DNA of 64,000 nucleotides from Rhipidocladum racemiflorum (GCA_036346355.1 CM070579.1:9362001-9426000), one strand, 5' to 3'; shown: positions 1-11,871, counted from the stretch's first letter. Program-made: numbers and translations. Notes: generated by a model from the sequence alone, not told the origin.

Positions 1-4
1 CAAC

Positions 5-1057
5 TGTAACACCCCGGAAATGGTCCGGAAACGCTATTAACCTCAATACCCTATGGTTTTAACCTTAATTCCACATCTCATATTGTTTTTGACCTCATCA
101 TGCACCATTTATAAGGTTCTGACACTCCGTGGTGACACAACACTTCAAAAGGCCCAAAAACGCGAGTAAACCTCAAGCCGAAAGGTTTTATTCTCTAATT
201 TCACATTCTATAATGTCACACCATACCGTAGTGTCACAATTCAGAAAATCTAATTCGGCCTCTAAGTTCCTCTAATCTACAGATGAACACAGACTATCAA
301 TCACGACGCAGATTGGACAGCGCTCGGTAAAAAGGCCAAAACTTTTAAATGGCTGAACAAAACTTAGTGATTTCGGTCTCCAATTAAAGGTAATTCAATT
401 ATATACAACTTTAGCAACAGCCGGCCCCCCAGAAAACGCCTCTAACATTTTCAAAATCACGCCCGAAGTCAGAACTCTAATCTGCCCGAGAACAGAACGC
501 CATCTCGGATCTAGTTTTCCTCAAATCTAATTAGTTGCAGCACACAATTAGAACTATTAGGACCAAATTTTCCCACTAGAATAGTACCTAATCCACCCCA
601 AAAACTCCCCATCAACATATCTCTCCTTGACGAATCGAAAAACCGACGAAGGTCCCCTTTTCCCGTCCACGATTTCCCTCCAATCCGTAGGAAATCGCCG
701 GTTTCGCTCGGTTGGAAGGCTTCCAAATGGAGATATCAATGAAAGGGAAGGAGTGGCAGCCATGGGGGGGAGGAACCCTAGCTAGGGCCGGCTAGGGTGG
801 AGGGGGGTAGCACAAGGAAGGGAGGGGAGGGGGCAGCGGCAGCATGGGAGGGGGGAGGCGCACGGCCAAGCAAGGAGGGGTGGGGGCGCATGCATGGGGA
901 TGTGGGGGAAAACCCTAGGGTTTGGCTGCCTTTCCTCCCCGCCAAAACCCCCCAAAGAAAGCCCAAAAACAATCCCTCAAAGCCCAATCTCCCCGGCAAC
1001 AGCCCAAAAGCCCTGAATTGAACAAAATGCGACTTAAATACTTATCGTATTGTCACA
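5..1057 (-). repeat. 3' LTR of the LARD-like element (rearranged)
   Basis: In plus coordinates it starts TGTAACACC and ends TGTCACA, the termini of this LTR family. Bases about 255-1057 align by eye with 39257-40156 of the solo LTR: the motifs ATTCGGCCTCTAA, GACAGCG.TCGGTAAAA and TCTGCCCGAG.ACAGAACG occur in the same order, followed by a G-rich stretch with CTAGGGCCGGCTA. The first 230 bases look like a second, diverged copy of the LTR tail, so the middle of the LTR seems to have been lost or rearranged. Confidence 0.6.
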
Positions 1058-1073
1058 TTCTCTCCCCCTTAAC
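1058..1073 (-). other. polypurine tract of the LARD-like element
   Basis: On the minus strand GTTAAGGGGGAGAGAA lies directly before TGTGACAATACG, the start of the 3' LTR. This is the expected place and composition of a plus-strand priming site. Confidence 0.7.
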
Positions 1074-4000
1074 AGGATTCGACCTCGAATCCTGGACACG
1101 GCGTTAAACAACAAAAATGAAGGGAGATAAATTTCACTTACTATACCTGTTAGGAAAAGATCAGGATACTTCTCGCGCATGCGAGATTCCAATTCCCAAG
1201 TTGTGTCCCTCTTTGACTAAAGCCATTGGAACACCACAACAACCTCAAATAAACACTGACTTCCCCAGGAACTACACTAATCGAGACTCGATGGAAAGAT
1301 GCTTAGGTTCGAAGACCAACGACTCTAATGTTAGCTCGCACTTGAAATCTCGCAGAACTTTTCTCATCTAGCAATCACCTCACACCCAATGCAACGACTC
1401 AGAAAAATCTGGGAGATAGGCCAAAAACCCCAAAACACACCACTATCGCAAACGATCTGATGAAGTTTAGACTAAACTTTCATTCGGCACTCACACGCAC
1501 AATCCCCATTTAATCCAAAGACACCCTTTTTAGGTGAGTATGGTAACAATCTGAAATCTCAACTCCAACTTCTCGCTTCAACCCGATCGCGTAACTCTAC
1601 ATTCCAGTCTTAACTTCTCTACCACAGCACGTCGTATTCAAGACGACGCAAACCAAGTGAGACACTCCACTCTAAGAAGTCTCCAAATCATTTCTCTCCA
1701 AAACACTAATACCATCCGCTTGAACAATCAGGGTTGTAACCTTGTACCCCTAGGAACCAAAACACAGACTCCAATCTCTTACAAATGATTGATCTTTTAC
1801 AAAACGACCAATACCCACCCATACCATCGAAAGGAATAGCCTATTTCATAACCAGGGTCATCAAACCCGCATAATCATTAAGATCATAACAATCCAAACT
1901 CACTCATATCCCAACGACCGAAAGATCCGATACTCTTCGAAGAGGTAATGTAATTACCAACAACTTTCAAGTGGTCCGCTAATAAAATAATCAGACCCTG
2001 CCAAGGAACATAACAATTATACAATCCTCCAAGAAGTTTTGGATTGAGTCATGCACAAACCTCCTTTACTATTCACTCTTAAATTAATTATGATCAACAC
2101 CTGGCCCAAACTAGGACATTTGGTTGTTACCACCCTACACTTGGTTTCTCTTTCTAAAAAGGACTCATCACCACCAACTTTCACTCAACGAACAAGGTCT
2201 AAGAGTACAACCCTAAATTGTACTCTACAAAAACCAATAAGCAATTATTTTCTTTTCCCATGCTAGAACACAAAGGAAATCTCAATTCTCTTTAACAACA
2301 TTAACCACTTTTATCAACTTAAAACAAAAACACCGAGATTTACCTCAGGAAGAAACTCCATTTTAAAAGAGAACCACCGCATAAATTTTTTACAAATGCA
2401 TTTCACTTTTACCAAAGAAGATCATCTTAGTTTTACCCAAGCCAAAAATTTAAGAGAGTGGAAACTGAACAAGGCATCAAACACTTCCACACAACAACCA
2501 TTTTTTTCTTAAAAGAAAGAGGGACTCACTTTCCAACAGAAAAACTGCTTCACCCACGAATATCATTTATGAAACAATCATAAGAATCACATTTAAGAAA
2601 CAGTCTCAAACACCTCAAACAACAAACACAACTCTAGCCAAAATAGGAATACAAATATTTTCAGATCAAGAGCTTCCAAAACATTACATTGGGTTTGCTT
2701 ATTTTCTTTAACTCATAGTACAACAGATAACTCATTTGTACGCTAAAGAGCGCAATACAACCATACACCTTTTGATGGTAGATCCCACAATCATCACTTA
2801 AACTAACTTTCTTGGCAAACACAAAGGAATGACAGTATTCAACGAAATAAATCATTTCGAAACCACCACATTTTACTTTAGTGTTAATCATTCTTTCATC
2901 CACATTTTCAAGACTCAAAGTTATTTCCAAGTTTAGAAACAATAGCACTAATGTAGGGATGCTCTAATACCCATAGTACGGAATGCCATAGCCAAAAGGC
3001 AATTCATCCAAACGACTATACGAACAAACCAATCCATATTCATTTAAATATAAGTTCTGCATAAATCCCATCATCTCTAATATTCCACTACGCTTACTGT
3101 TAAAGATTTTTAATATTCACTATTTTCTCCTTGCGAGGCCCCAACAGGATTTAACAAAACTATGTAACAAATTCTTTCTTTAATTACCTTTCCTAGTATA
3201 AGGCACCCAACCAAGACTACCTCAACATGATTCCCATGGACCATCACATCATATAACTTCATATTCTACATTTAAAACATACTACTTTAACAAATCCTTC
3301 AGCATGATCAACAAAACACTTTCATACCACCCATACGTCAACATCCCGACAATCAAAACTTATTCAATCAATAGCTGACTTCAACAAGTAAATATTATCT
3401 CCGTAAGACAGAATTCGTAAATAAAACTCTAAGATATACTTTCATTAAGGATAAAATCCTACATCATGATAATTATCCATGGTTCACCCCATCACAACAT
3501 GTGCTCAAAATAATACTACCATCTACAATTTCCTCCACTTTAACAATGGTTTTCAACAATTAACACCACTTCTAAATCATCAATATCAATTATTTGCATA
3601 ATCTTAAAAACAACAACATTGTTTTTAGTTACCCTATCCATATACTGTAACAAATTGCCACTACACAACATACTCCAACTATTAAAATAAATTTAATAAG
3701 TTAGACCATCACAATGCTCTTAAAACATCATCAAACAACAAATCCTATACCTTCTCAATCGAAATCTGTACCAGCATTATAGAAACACAATTGCATACTT
3801 CTGACTATTTCAATAGTTCGTAATAGCAAACATAAATAATTCCGGTCAACTATCACGCTACGGTCGACCACCATCACAATTAAATTGCTCTACTAACCTT
3901 ATATTAGAAAGTCTTTAAATAACCAACCAACTTACTATAACAATAACAGTAGTTTACATCATCATAATATTCTAGCTACGCATCGAAGTTTAAAGTTGTA

Positions 4001-5196
4001 AACATTATCAATGGTCACCTACCCATTAAGTAAAAGGGGTGTACTACCTCACTTTAAAATAAAGCAACAAATTCTAAGCATGCACCTTAACACATTTAAT
4101 CATTACTCGCTATAGAATAATCTATGACACTAGAAGTTTATTTAGTTTTAAGCTAAAGATAACAATTAAATTTAATTGATTCAACTCACACAATTAACGT
4201 AGACGTACCTCATTCTATATGTCACATCATTACACTAAGTAACATGCTAAACAATAATTCTCACTATTGACAAATAATTTTAGTCAAAATATTACTTACT
4301 TTATTTGATGCATTTTTTTCTATCAAGAAAATCCAGCCAAATCTCATAAAGAACCTTGACACTCAAAGTTGCAATAAGACAAGACTCAAACTTGGTCATA
4401 CAAAAGTTCTCCAAAACACATCTCAAGCTTAAAGACTTTCACAAAGGAAAATGGTTGCTTTTTTTTCAAAAGGAACAACCAAGCGATCAAGCAATCCTTG
4501 TATGAAAAGTCACAAAACATAAATCCACATAACTTAAGTTGTGCATAAAACTTCAATAACTTCTTTCAGACTCAGAAGAAGACAAGAACAAGAATAAACA
4601 ATAGTTTTCTTTGCAAAGCAACCAATAAAGTCGCAACACTAAACTCTCGTCTTTGTCTCAAACCATCGATTACACAATCAGAACAACATTCTCCCCAAAC
4701 TCTCCGCTTTAAGCCGTATTAAACAATAACTCTCCCCTACGAGAGATTCTTAAACCTCTGGTGGTGGCTCTACGAAGCCACACCCAAAACCAAGGCTCTT
4801 ACCACGGCCAAAAGAACAAGACGGAACCCCTTTGGCACAACTATTTCACATAGATACTTTCATTCGATTAGCTCTTTCATAATCATAGCAATAAGCGTCA
4901 TCATAACATCAAGCATCATCAAAACAAAACATTCTTCATCAAAGCTCAAATAAAACATCAAAGCTCAAAAAAAACATTAAAGTGTAATGCAACGATAAAT
5001 TAAAACCCATCCTACTGTGCTCCAAGTGTGTCAAATTTTAAATTAATTAATTCGCCTATATCCAGTTTTAAGGTTATGGTCCTATGGCAAAATTTTAAAA
5101 TATAGACCTAAGCCATGTTTCTAGATTATTCCAAATCAACATTTTAGTTGACTTTATAGTATTTCACTAAGTTCATGCACCACAGACCTGAAGCCC
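1074..5196. other. non-coding interior of the LARD-like element
   Basis: About 4.1 kb with no ORF longer than roughly 95 codons and no recognisable protein motif. The plus strand is visibly poor in G and rich in A and C throughout, so the element's sense strand is G/T-rich. I see no nested element, RNA gene or tandem array in it. Confidence 0.6.
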
Positions 5197-5208
5197 ACTC
5201 TGATACCA
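5197..5208 (-). other. primer-binding site, initiator-Met tRNA type
   Basis: The minus strand reads TGGTATCAGAGT two bases after the LTR end. The usual plant PBS complementary to initiator tRNA-Met is TGGTATCAGAGC, so 11 of 12 bases match. Confidence 0.82.
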
Positions 5209-5210
5209 AC

Positions 5211-6510
5211 TGTAACACCCCGGCACCTATTGTGCCCAGAATGTCACCACAAAGACCAATACTAGCAACTAGATAGCAAATGTAGAATTAAATTACAGCA
5301 ACTACACTTGCTAATTAATCAAAATTTCGGCAGCATGTTCTCTCTTTTTCCATGGTTATAAGCATCATTAATCAATTCATACCACAATAGCACAATAGAT
5401 GACAACTACAACATGATAAATAAGGATTTCAAAGGCGATTCATACCAAAGATATAAACATAAACATCACAGGAACAGTGATGAGAGAAACATTCGAGCAT
5501 GGTAACCAAGATGACAATAGCTAATTACAGATCAATAGAGTAAGCCATCACAAAGGAAAAATGGGTATATAAAAATTGTCTATTGGAGTGATGATAAGTG
5601 CAATGGTGAATCTAATTCCCCTCCCCAAATGTCATGATCATGGTACCTAAAAAAAACATTAAACAACAAGCATGAGTTCACCACTCAGCAAAGTGTATTG
5701 CAATGGAAACAAATTAATAACAGTTAACATACATACACTCTTCAGGTTACAAACCATAGGGAATCATTCATAAAAACTTCTTCATTCATATTCTCATTTA
5801 TGCAATGCAATGCACCATGCATGCTTACTCTTTACTTAGCACATACCGGTATTGCCGAGTGTACACCCGTCGGTGTACACCCTCATTCCCTTCTATCCCG
5901 TGGAAGGTGCCTACTCCTACTGACTCGCTCCCATTCACAACTGTGGATGGAACTAAGAGGTAGGTTTTTCTCAGTGGCGCTCCAAATTAGTCATAACTTT
6001 CTCACCAACCTTACCGGATTAGTTATGACTTTCTCACCGACTTGGCATGTCCTCATGCTATAAATGCACATATGCTATAAACATGAATAAACTTGCATAT
6101 ATACTCATTTCAACAATTGCATAGCCATTTAACGATTCATATTCAACTAATCAATTCACAAATAAGGGAGGTAGTAACCCGACGAAAGGATTTCTACCAA
6201 GCGGGTAAAGCAAAACGATGAGCAGTCATTCATTCTCACGCATCATTCACCAGAATACACTTGCCTTTAACCTCTCGAAACGGTGTGGCGAGACGTTAAT
6301 GCTACTCCCGGGGTCACACCACTTGCAAATAGATACATTCCACTAAAAAAAATGCCAACAAAGCATCACAAGACCAGTAACTACATCGGCTTCGCGACCC
6401 ATTTCTAAAACCCAAAAAACAGAAATCTATCCAAACGGGACAACATCCTTCTAACGACCATAACTTGAGTTTTACAACTCCAAATCAAGTAAACAAATAC
6501 ATTATGATAT
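5211..6510 (-). repeat. 5' LTR of the LARD-like element, truncated
   Basis: It starts TGTAACACCCCGG in plus coordinates and follows 37992-39230 closely by eye. Shared landmarks are ACATACCGGTATTGCCGAGTG-like sequence, the phrase CACCCGTCGGTG, and CTCCCGGGGTCACACCAC. Similarity stops near 6510, so the last roughly 900 bp of the LTR, including its start on the minus strand, is missing. Confidence 0.72.
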
Positions 6511-7137
6511 GGATATAATATGTGTCCCTGTATGGAAGGACTCTATCCACTGATGGGCGAATCCGAATTGAATTCCAGGGTTTTTTCTTCTTCTATATAT
6601 TAGGTATTATTTTGTTCAGAAAAATTAATCTAGTAAAAAGAGAGTTTTTCCTCTTAGATTGTGTGTTCTTTTATTTATGATTTTCTCTGTTCGCATAATT
6701 GTATTGTCGTGTTGTCGATAGGCATAGGTGAATGATCCCGTTTCACAAGAGACCATGCACCTAATTGTGCTGCCTCCCGATGCCAAGTGGCTGCGAACTC
6801 TTCGTCCGAAGACGCAGCCACGCGACGGCCGGTCCCCCTCGTTGACCGGGGCCATCTGACAGACTCACAATCTCAAACGCCGCGCGCCGTATTAAGCTCG
6901 GAGCCGAAGCCATCTGCACATGCGCCCGAACGTCGTACCGAGTTCAGGCACGAAGACTTCGGCCTCTATGTGTGTTGAGAACTCAAGAGGAACTGGGCAT
7001 ACCTTTTTTTTTCTTTTTTCTTTTTGCTTGGAATCGGTACTCTCATACTCTAGCAAAAGGGAAAGACCATAAAGTTCGGCGATGAAAGAAAGGCTAACAT
7101 GCTCAATATATCGGTTGTATTGGATGTAGTACTCTAA
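6511..7137. other. unassigned sequence between two transposons
   Basis: An AT-rich part (6540-6720), with ATATATTAGG and runs of T, resembles the tail of some LTR. It is followed by a GC-richer part with a 63-codon ORF (6787-6978, plus) that matches nothing I recognise. I would not call a gene here. Confidence 0.35.
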
Positions 7138-7346
7138 TCTTTATCTTTACCCCTATATAATTCACCAGTTAATTCTTTTCTACGTGCACACACTATTCAG
7201 CCCCCACAGAGGATACCTTTTCTTTGTTCACCCTAACACGTGCACCCAGAAATCCCCCTTCCTCATAATCAAGCGCTAAGATGTTTTCTCACATCACTTC
7301 ATCAAATCTAATGGACCAAATCATCCGGTTCATCCCTATCTCCCGT

Positions 7347-7449
7347 GTGGCCCCAATCGCCCGCCCGTGAGTCCCCGATCCCCCGCGTGGCCCCCAATCG
7401 CTCGCCCGCCCGTGTGCGCCGCCCCCAATCGCTCGCTCGCCCGCCCGTG
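7347..7449 (+). repeat. GC-rich short direct repeats
   Basis: Three imperfect copies of a roughly 25-30 base unit with the core CCCCAATCGC followed by CCGCCCGTG sit just before the C2-like fragment. They create long GC-rich reading frames on both strands that look like artefacts. Confidence 0.7.
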
Positions 7450-7787
7450 ACGAGAACCCCTCCTGGGACGAGAAGATCTCCGTCCCGCTCCCTCCCACCA
7501 GCCGCCTCGCCAACGCCGTCCTCTACGTCGACGTCGTCCACGCCAACGCCGCCGACGGCGTCAAGCCGCTCACCGACTCCGCTCGCCTCCCGCTCCGCGA
7601 CGTCGTCGACGACGCCGGTGTCAGCGGACGCGCCTCCCGCAACCTCCAGCTCAAGCGCCCCTCGGGCCGCCCCCACGGCCGCCTCGATGTCCGCGTCGCC
7701 GTCAGGGAGCCCTCGCGCTACTACGACCCCAACCCCTACCCGGCCCCCTACTCCCAGTCCGCCGGTTGTTTTGGGCGTGCGTGCTGA
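7449..7787 (+). pseudogene. C2-domain (SRC2/BAP-like) gene fragment, no start codon
   Basis: The frame beginning at 7449 is open for 112 codons to TGA at 7785. It opens with NPSWDEKISVPLP, the turn after which C2-domain proteins of the SRC2 type continue into a hydrophobic strand; here LANAVLYVDVVHA follows. Then come LPLRDVVDDAG, LQLKRPSGRPHGRLDV and a Tyr/Pro-rich tail (YYDPNPYPAPY), as in plant SRC2-like proteins, which bind membranes or signalling partners through C2. The N-terminal half of the C2 domain and any ATG are missing and the tail ends abruptly. This is a captured fragment, not a working gene. The family call rests on pattern memory. Confidence 0.6.
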
Positions 7788-9936
7788 TATTGGAGGCGGT
7801 GGTGCCGGCGCTGGCCGATCTGGACCCGCACATCGGGGCGGTGCGCCCGATGGTGCCGCAGGCGGCGTGCGACAGGGCGCCTACCTCCTCCATCCCCTGC
7901 TCCAGCGTTTGCTGTTTTTGCCGGTCAGATCCGCGTTGATTGGCGCCGGGGCAGGGAGCCGCCGGCTGCAGTGCATGTGACTTCTCCTTTGCGACGGCTT
8001 GACTTCTCCCCCGCTGGCCATGCCCATCGTGCTAGGTTTGTCCCCCGCATCTCCTTCGTTTGGTCGCCCCATACCGCGGCGAGGATTTGGGAGGCTCGTT
8101 GATCCGGAGTACGGCATCGTCGGTCTTCGCCGTCTTTGCTGTAGGGCCTTCCAGTCATGTTTGAGCTCCCCTACCAGCTCGTGTCCGCACATGCCGCTAA
8201 CTCCGTCCCTGCGTCGCGTTGCTGTCGCTGACAGCTTTTGGCGCTGCCCAGGACATCCTCCGCTCCTCGCTGTTAGGTTTTCTTCCTCTGCACTTCCATC
8301 CAAATTATTTATTTTTTTGTTTTGTTCCAGAATTTTTAGTTCACAAACCAGCACGCCATTCAAGTTTGTTGGTCGGTGCTTTCTTTTACTTTAGTTTCTC
8401 CGCTACATAGCTTCATTGAAATTGCAATGTAATTGCCTAGGTTCCTAACTAAATGATGATATTCCTAAATTGCAGGGTGCTTCTCTATTATACCAGAGAT
8501 TGGAGCCACCGTTCAACATCGGGCTTTCTTCTGGTAATGTCTACGACTCCTGAGATATCCCAGCCTAATTGACACCTTAAATGCGGCCAACTTATCTCAG
8601 CTTGCCCATCTTTAGGTTCGAGACCACTTGTGTTGGACAATGTGTATGCATGCTCCTTGTGATTTACGCAATTTGTATTTATAGACGGTGTCCTGATGAG
8701 CAAATGGGTTCTAAGGTAAATTTGTACGGAAGTTATCGAAATTTTGGTAGGGTTAAATACCTTCTGAGCTAATCCTATGATCTACGGAACAAATTTAGTG
8801 CAAAATTAATGATATTGCCAGTCTGTAAAATGAAGGTGTACTTACTGTTAGTGCAAGGGTTTCAACTCATATTGAGAAGTGAATTCTCAGTTGTTGTCAT
8901 ATTAGCATACCTTGTTAACATTGATTCTTAGCTACTGAAACTCATTTTATTTTCATATCTTGCAACTTGCATGTGTTGAACAACTGGCTTGCACATAAGC
9001 ATCATTGTAAATTAAAACTTTTATTCTAATGCTTTCGTGCCCAAAGAGAGGAAAAACATAGATATCTCTATATCCAATTCTGATATCTGCCCCGTGGGTA
9101 ACCATCACGTTTCCTTGGTCATCCTTTATGATTTGATTTACAGAACAGCTCCAATCTGGCTGTTCGAGCATAGCATTTAGGTTCTTTTTCTGTAGCCTTT
9201 TGTGCCAATGATTTTGCAATTTTCATGTTTATTTGTATAGCAAACCTACTGCATGAAGGGAAAGGTTGCACTGAAATAGTTGAAAGGAAAAAATTGTGAC
9301 GAGCTTGGCAGACCAAAGATGGATTTGATCATATGTACCACCAAAGGTAGGCTTTTTACAGCCGTATGATTATTCCACACGACCCAAAGTTAGATGCCAT
9401 TATTTCTTCCATCATATAGTTTATTTCAATTTATTGCTCTACAGCACTTGGAAGCACCACTTTATATGATTAAAAATGTTTCGTTGTTTTTATACAGGTT
9501 TATTGCAAACAATCTCTTTGAGTGAAAGCATACATGGCATACTCTGGATATAATTCACCATGTTGTATCCTTCGTGAACTACCTGACATACAAAAAAACA
9601 CATATTTGTTCTACGACCAATACATCTTTGATCAATCTTTAGAAACGCATTAACTGAAGGAAAACATGTGATGTTTGATTCCTTGAAATCCAAACAATTG
9701 TAGCCCACATTGATGAACAATGACTTAATATTTTACTTCCGAATGCTCTATCAAAAGATAACACTGTAGTGTTTTTGTTTGTTATGGTTGAGCTCTAATA
9801 TACCGTTTAACCAGCTGGTTTCAGCTTCACCGATGATAATTCTTTGTTGAACAGAAGCAAAAAATCATTTGCCAATGTACAGGTACGTCATCTCTTGCAA
9901 TGCTATATTGGCGGATGAGTGCAAGTCAAAAGATGA

Positions 9937-10124
9937 GGTAATTATAATATAATTATGATACTCGATAAAATCATAATATTATGAAAGTACTTCTCTAGAC
10001 AAGTCTACATGTATAATTTTTATATATCCAATTTAAATATTTAAAAATATATTGATAGTCAGAGTTTCAAAAGTTTGACCATTACTATGTCTGAAACTTT
10101 AGCTTTTTTAAGACCGCAGGAGTA
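9937..10124. mobile_element. Stowaway-like MITE fragment
   Basis: The minus strand starts TACTCCTGCGGTC followed by AAAAAAGCTAAAGTTTCAGAC, close to the ends of grass Stowaway-type elements (usually TACTCCCTCCGTC), next to a TA dinucleotide. The partner end is not clear, so this is probably a partial copy. It lies inside the Helitron. Confidence 0.45.
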
Positions 10125-10416
10125 TAATTTAATGTGGATATATCTAACCACTTGTACCAGCTTGCCTTTGCATGAGCTCGATCCACAAGGCAAAAAAAAT
10201 CGTTGCCGTCATTAAATTGAAAGAGGAGGAGTACATGAGTTTGCTAGGCAATCCAAACTGGCTGGAGTGGAGCCATGAAGGCTCGTCGCATAAATCTCAA
10301 TTTAGTGTAACGGAAACATGAAATGAGACGAAACAAGTTGAGAGTGGTATGTGGGAGCTTGTACGAAGTCTCCGATAAAATGTCTGATTTGGAGCTAGCT
10401 GAGCATGTCCAAATAG

Positions 10417-10521
10417 GCGTGCAGCGGCCTCTGCTACCTATGCCCCTCGCTGCGCACCCGCTCCAGGCAGCCCGTCAAGCGCTACAAGAAGATCCTCGCC
10501 GACATCTTCCCCGCAACGCAG
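10417..10521 (+). pseudogene. EFR3/SEMI-ROLLED LEAF2-like exon fragment
   Basis: The frame reads ACSGLCYLCPSLRTRSRQPV and then KRYKKILADIFPATQ, matching the conserved start of plant EFR3-like proteins (rice SRL2 family). In plants and yeast these anchor the PI4-kinase complex at the plasma membrane. The open stretch follows directly after an in-frame TAG (10414-10416), so the native N-terminus is absent. It ends in CAG followed by GT, a plausible original splice donor. No other part of an EFR3 protein was recognised nearby. I read it as one captured exon. Confidence 0.72.
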
Positions 10522-11286
10522 GTTGACAATAATCCCTCCTCCCCACTCGTTATGTGATTGCTTGGAGACTCGCAAGTTTTTATCACTCAGGTGTGACATG
10601 TATCCTATCTAACTGAATTGCATGGTGTCTGGTACTTTTTAAAAACTGGGATTATGCGGCGATCTAGGGTTTGCATATTAGGAAACTGAGGATGGGATTT
10701 GGTCAATTTGCAAAAGTTCTATTGGTTGTCTGAGGAATGGCAATAAACTAGGAGCTGCTCTGGATGCTAAAAAGTCATCCATTTTTTTGTCCTAATGTAC
10801 TGTAACAGATTACATCAGAGCTTTGGCATAGAGGATTGTTTTGGAACGCCGAAGGTAGATCATTAAGGATTGACGGTATGGATTATGACGGCGCACTGAC
10901 TGTTTGCTCATATTTGAGTACGTGAGGAATGAATTCCTTCCTGGTTGCCTCATTGGGCTCACTTCAGAGGGCTGTTCAAGCATATATGCTCAGGTAACAT
11001 TTGATGCTAAACACTTTCAGCACTGCATGTTTTGGACTTACAGAACTGATTGCTTTAAATTGGAATAAGCTCTTTTCACTTGCATTCGGTCATTCTAATG
11101 CTTGTGCCACGTCGAGGCTTTTGGAAGTGAGCTATTAAAGCTGCATTCTGGATATTGAATTATACTATTTCTGGAACTTTTTGCAGACCACCAGCAAAAT
11201 CCTGATCCCTAAATGTTTCTGTAAGTTTCCAGACGATACTTTGTAAAATCCGTTTTTGAAACTTACGCTAGCTGTTTTTTGCTCAG

Positions 11287-11531
11287 CCTGCCAATGGTGA
11301 AGCAGCAAGGCCCAAGAAACGTAGCCCAAGCAGGAACACATCACGCTCCCGACATCGTGGTGTAATAGAACTCTTATATGTTGGCCAAGCAGTTGCTCTT
11401 AGACTAACTAATCCAATGGCATTTTCAGGCCAAATCAGAAAAAAAAAAACTGATGTGATTGTGGGGATGGAGCCATGTTTCTGAAATATTGGGGGGATAC
11501 TCCACATGATGGTGCAGGGACACCGACTCCT
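11287..11531 (+). pseudogene. unidentified exon-like fragment with an RS-rich stretch
   Basis: Preceded by a T-rich tract and CAG, it opens with PANGEAARPKKRSPSRNTSR and SRHRG. This basic, Ser/Arg-rich stretch is reminiscent of RNA-processing proteins. A later part of the same interval, in another frame, reads FLKYWGDTPHDGAGTPTP and stops exactly at a GTGAGT donor. The frame change inside the interval and the lack of a start mean it is broken. I do not recognise the parent gene. Confidence 0.4.
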
Positions 11532-11680
11532 GTGAGTGTTTCTTCCTGTGCTTCACCGCCATCAGTACTATTCTTACCTTCAGTTCGATATATTGTTCAT
11601 GATGTTCAGATAAGAATGTTTCTGGTTTCCATATGTTTGGAGTGTATTAGGATTTAGATATAATGTTGTATTTATTGCAG

Positions 11681-11871
11681 ATTCAGGGTGCTTATGGTGA
11701 TATGTACCATGTCTATTCTCTATATGATTATTCAAGTTTGGGCCATGATGGTCACATGTATCTAAGGCTTCTCAGCGTTGCCAGTACCCATCAACATACA
11801 ACAAGCTGTTTCCAACACTAAAAGTAAGGGACAGTCCAGGAATCAGAACACGACCATATCCTCATCTCATG
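11681..11871 (+). pseudogene. unidentified exon-like fragment, follows 11287-11531
   Basis: It starts after a good acceptor (TTTATTGCAG) and ends at ATG followed by GTGAGC. Translated segments are IQGAYGDMYHVYSLYDYSSL and, after a shift of frame, YPSTYNKLFPTLKVRDSPGI. Both edges look like genuine splice sites and it lies downstream of the previous fragment in the same orientation, so both may come from one parent gene. The family is unknown. Confidence 0.4.

Larger units (their letters stand above)
5..6510 (-). mobile_element. LARD-like non-coding LTR retrotransposon, right end truncated
   Basis: Reading on the minus strand there is an LTR ending in GGTGTTACA, a primer-binding site TGGTATCAGAGT, about 4.1 kb of internal DNA, a purine tract AAGGGGGAGAGAA and a second LTR starting TGTGACAAT. 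This order fixes the orientation. No gag, protease, integrase or reverse transcriptase similarity is visible in any frame of the interior, so I infer a large retrotransposon derivative (LARD) or an extremely decayed gypsy element. The LTR family recurs at 35830-37880 and 37992-40156. The 5' LTR is cut off near 6510 and the 3' LTR is rearranged, so the copy is old. Confidence 0.68.

Noticed and set aside
2051..2948. Short ORFs of 71 and 95 codons inside the LARD-like interior
   Set aside because: Expected by chance in AT-rich DNA; no Gag or Pol motifs.
6787..6978. 63-codon ORF MAANSSSEDAATRRP...
   Set aside because: No similarity recognised, no promoter or splice context; the region looks like transposon debris.
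7345..7980. 211-codon Ser/Pro/Thr-rich plus-strand ORF and the antisense ORF 7308-7676
   Set aside because: Both are wrong frames over the C2-like fragment; the frame with sensible protein sequence is 7449-7787.
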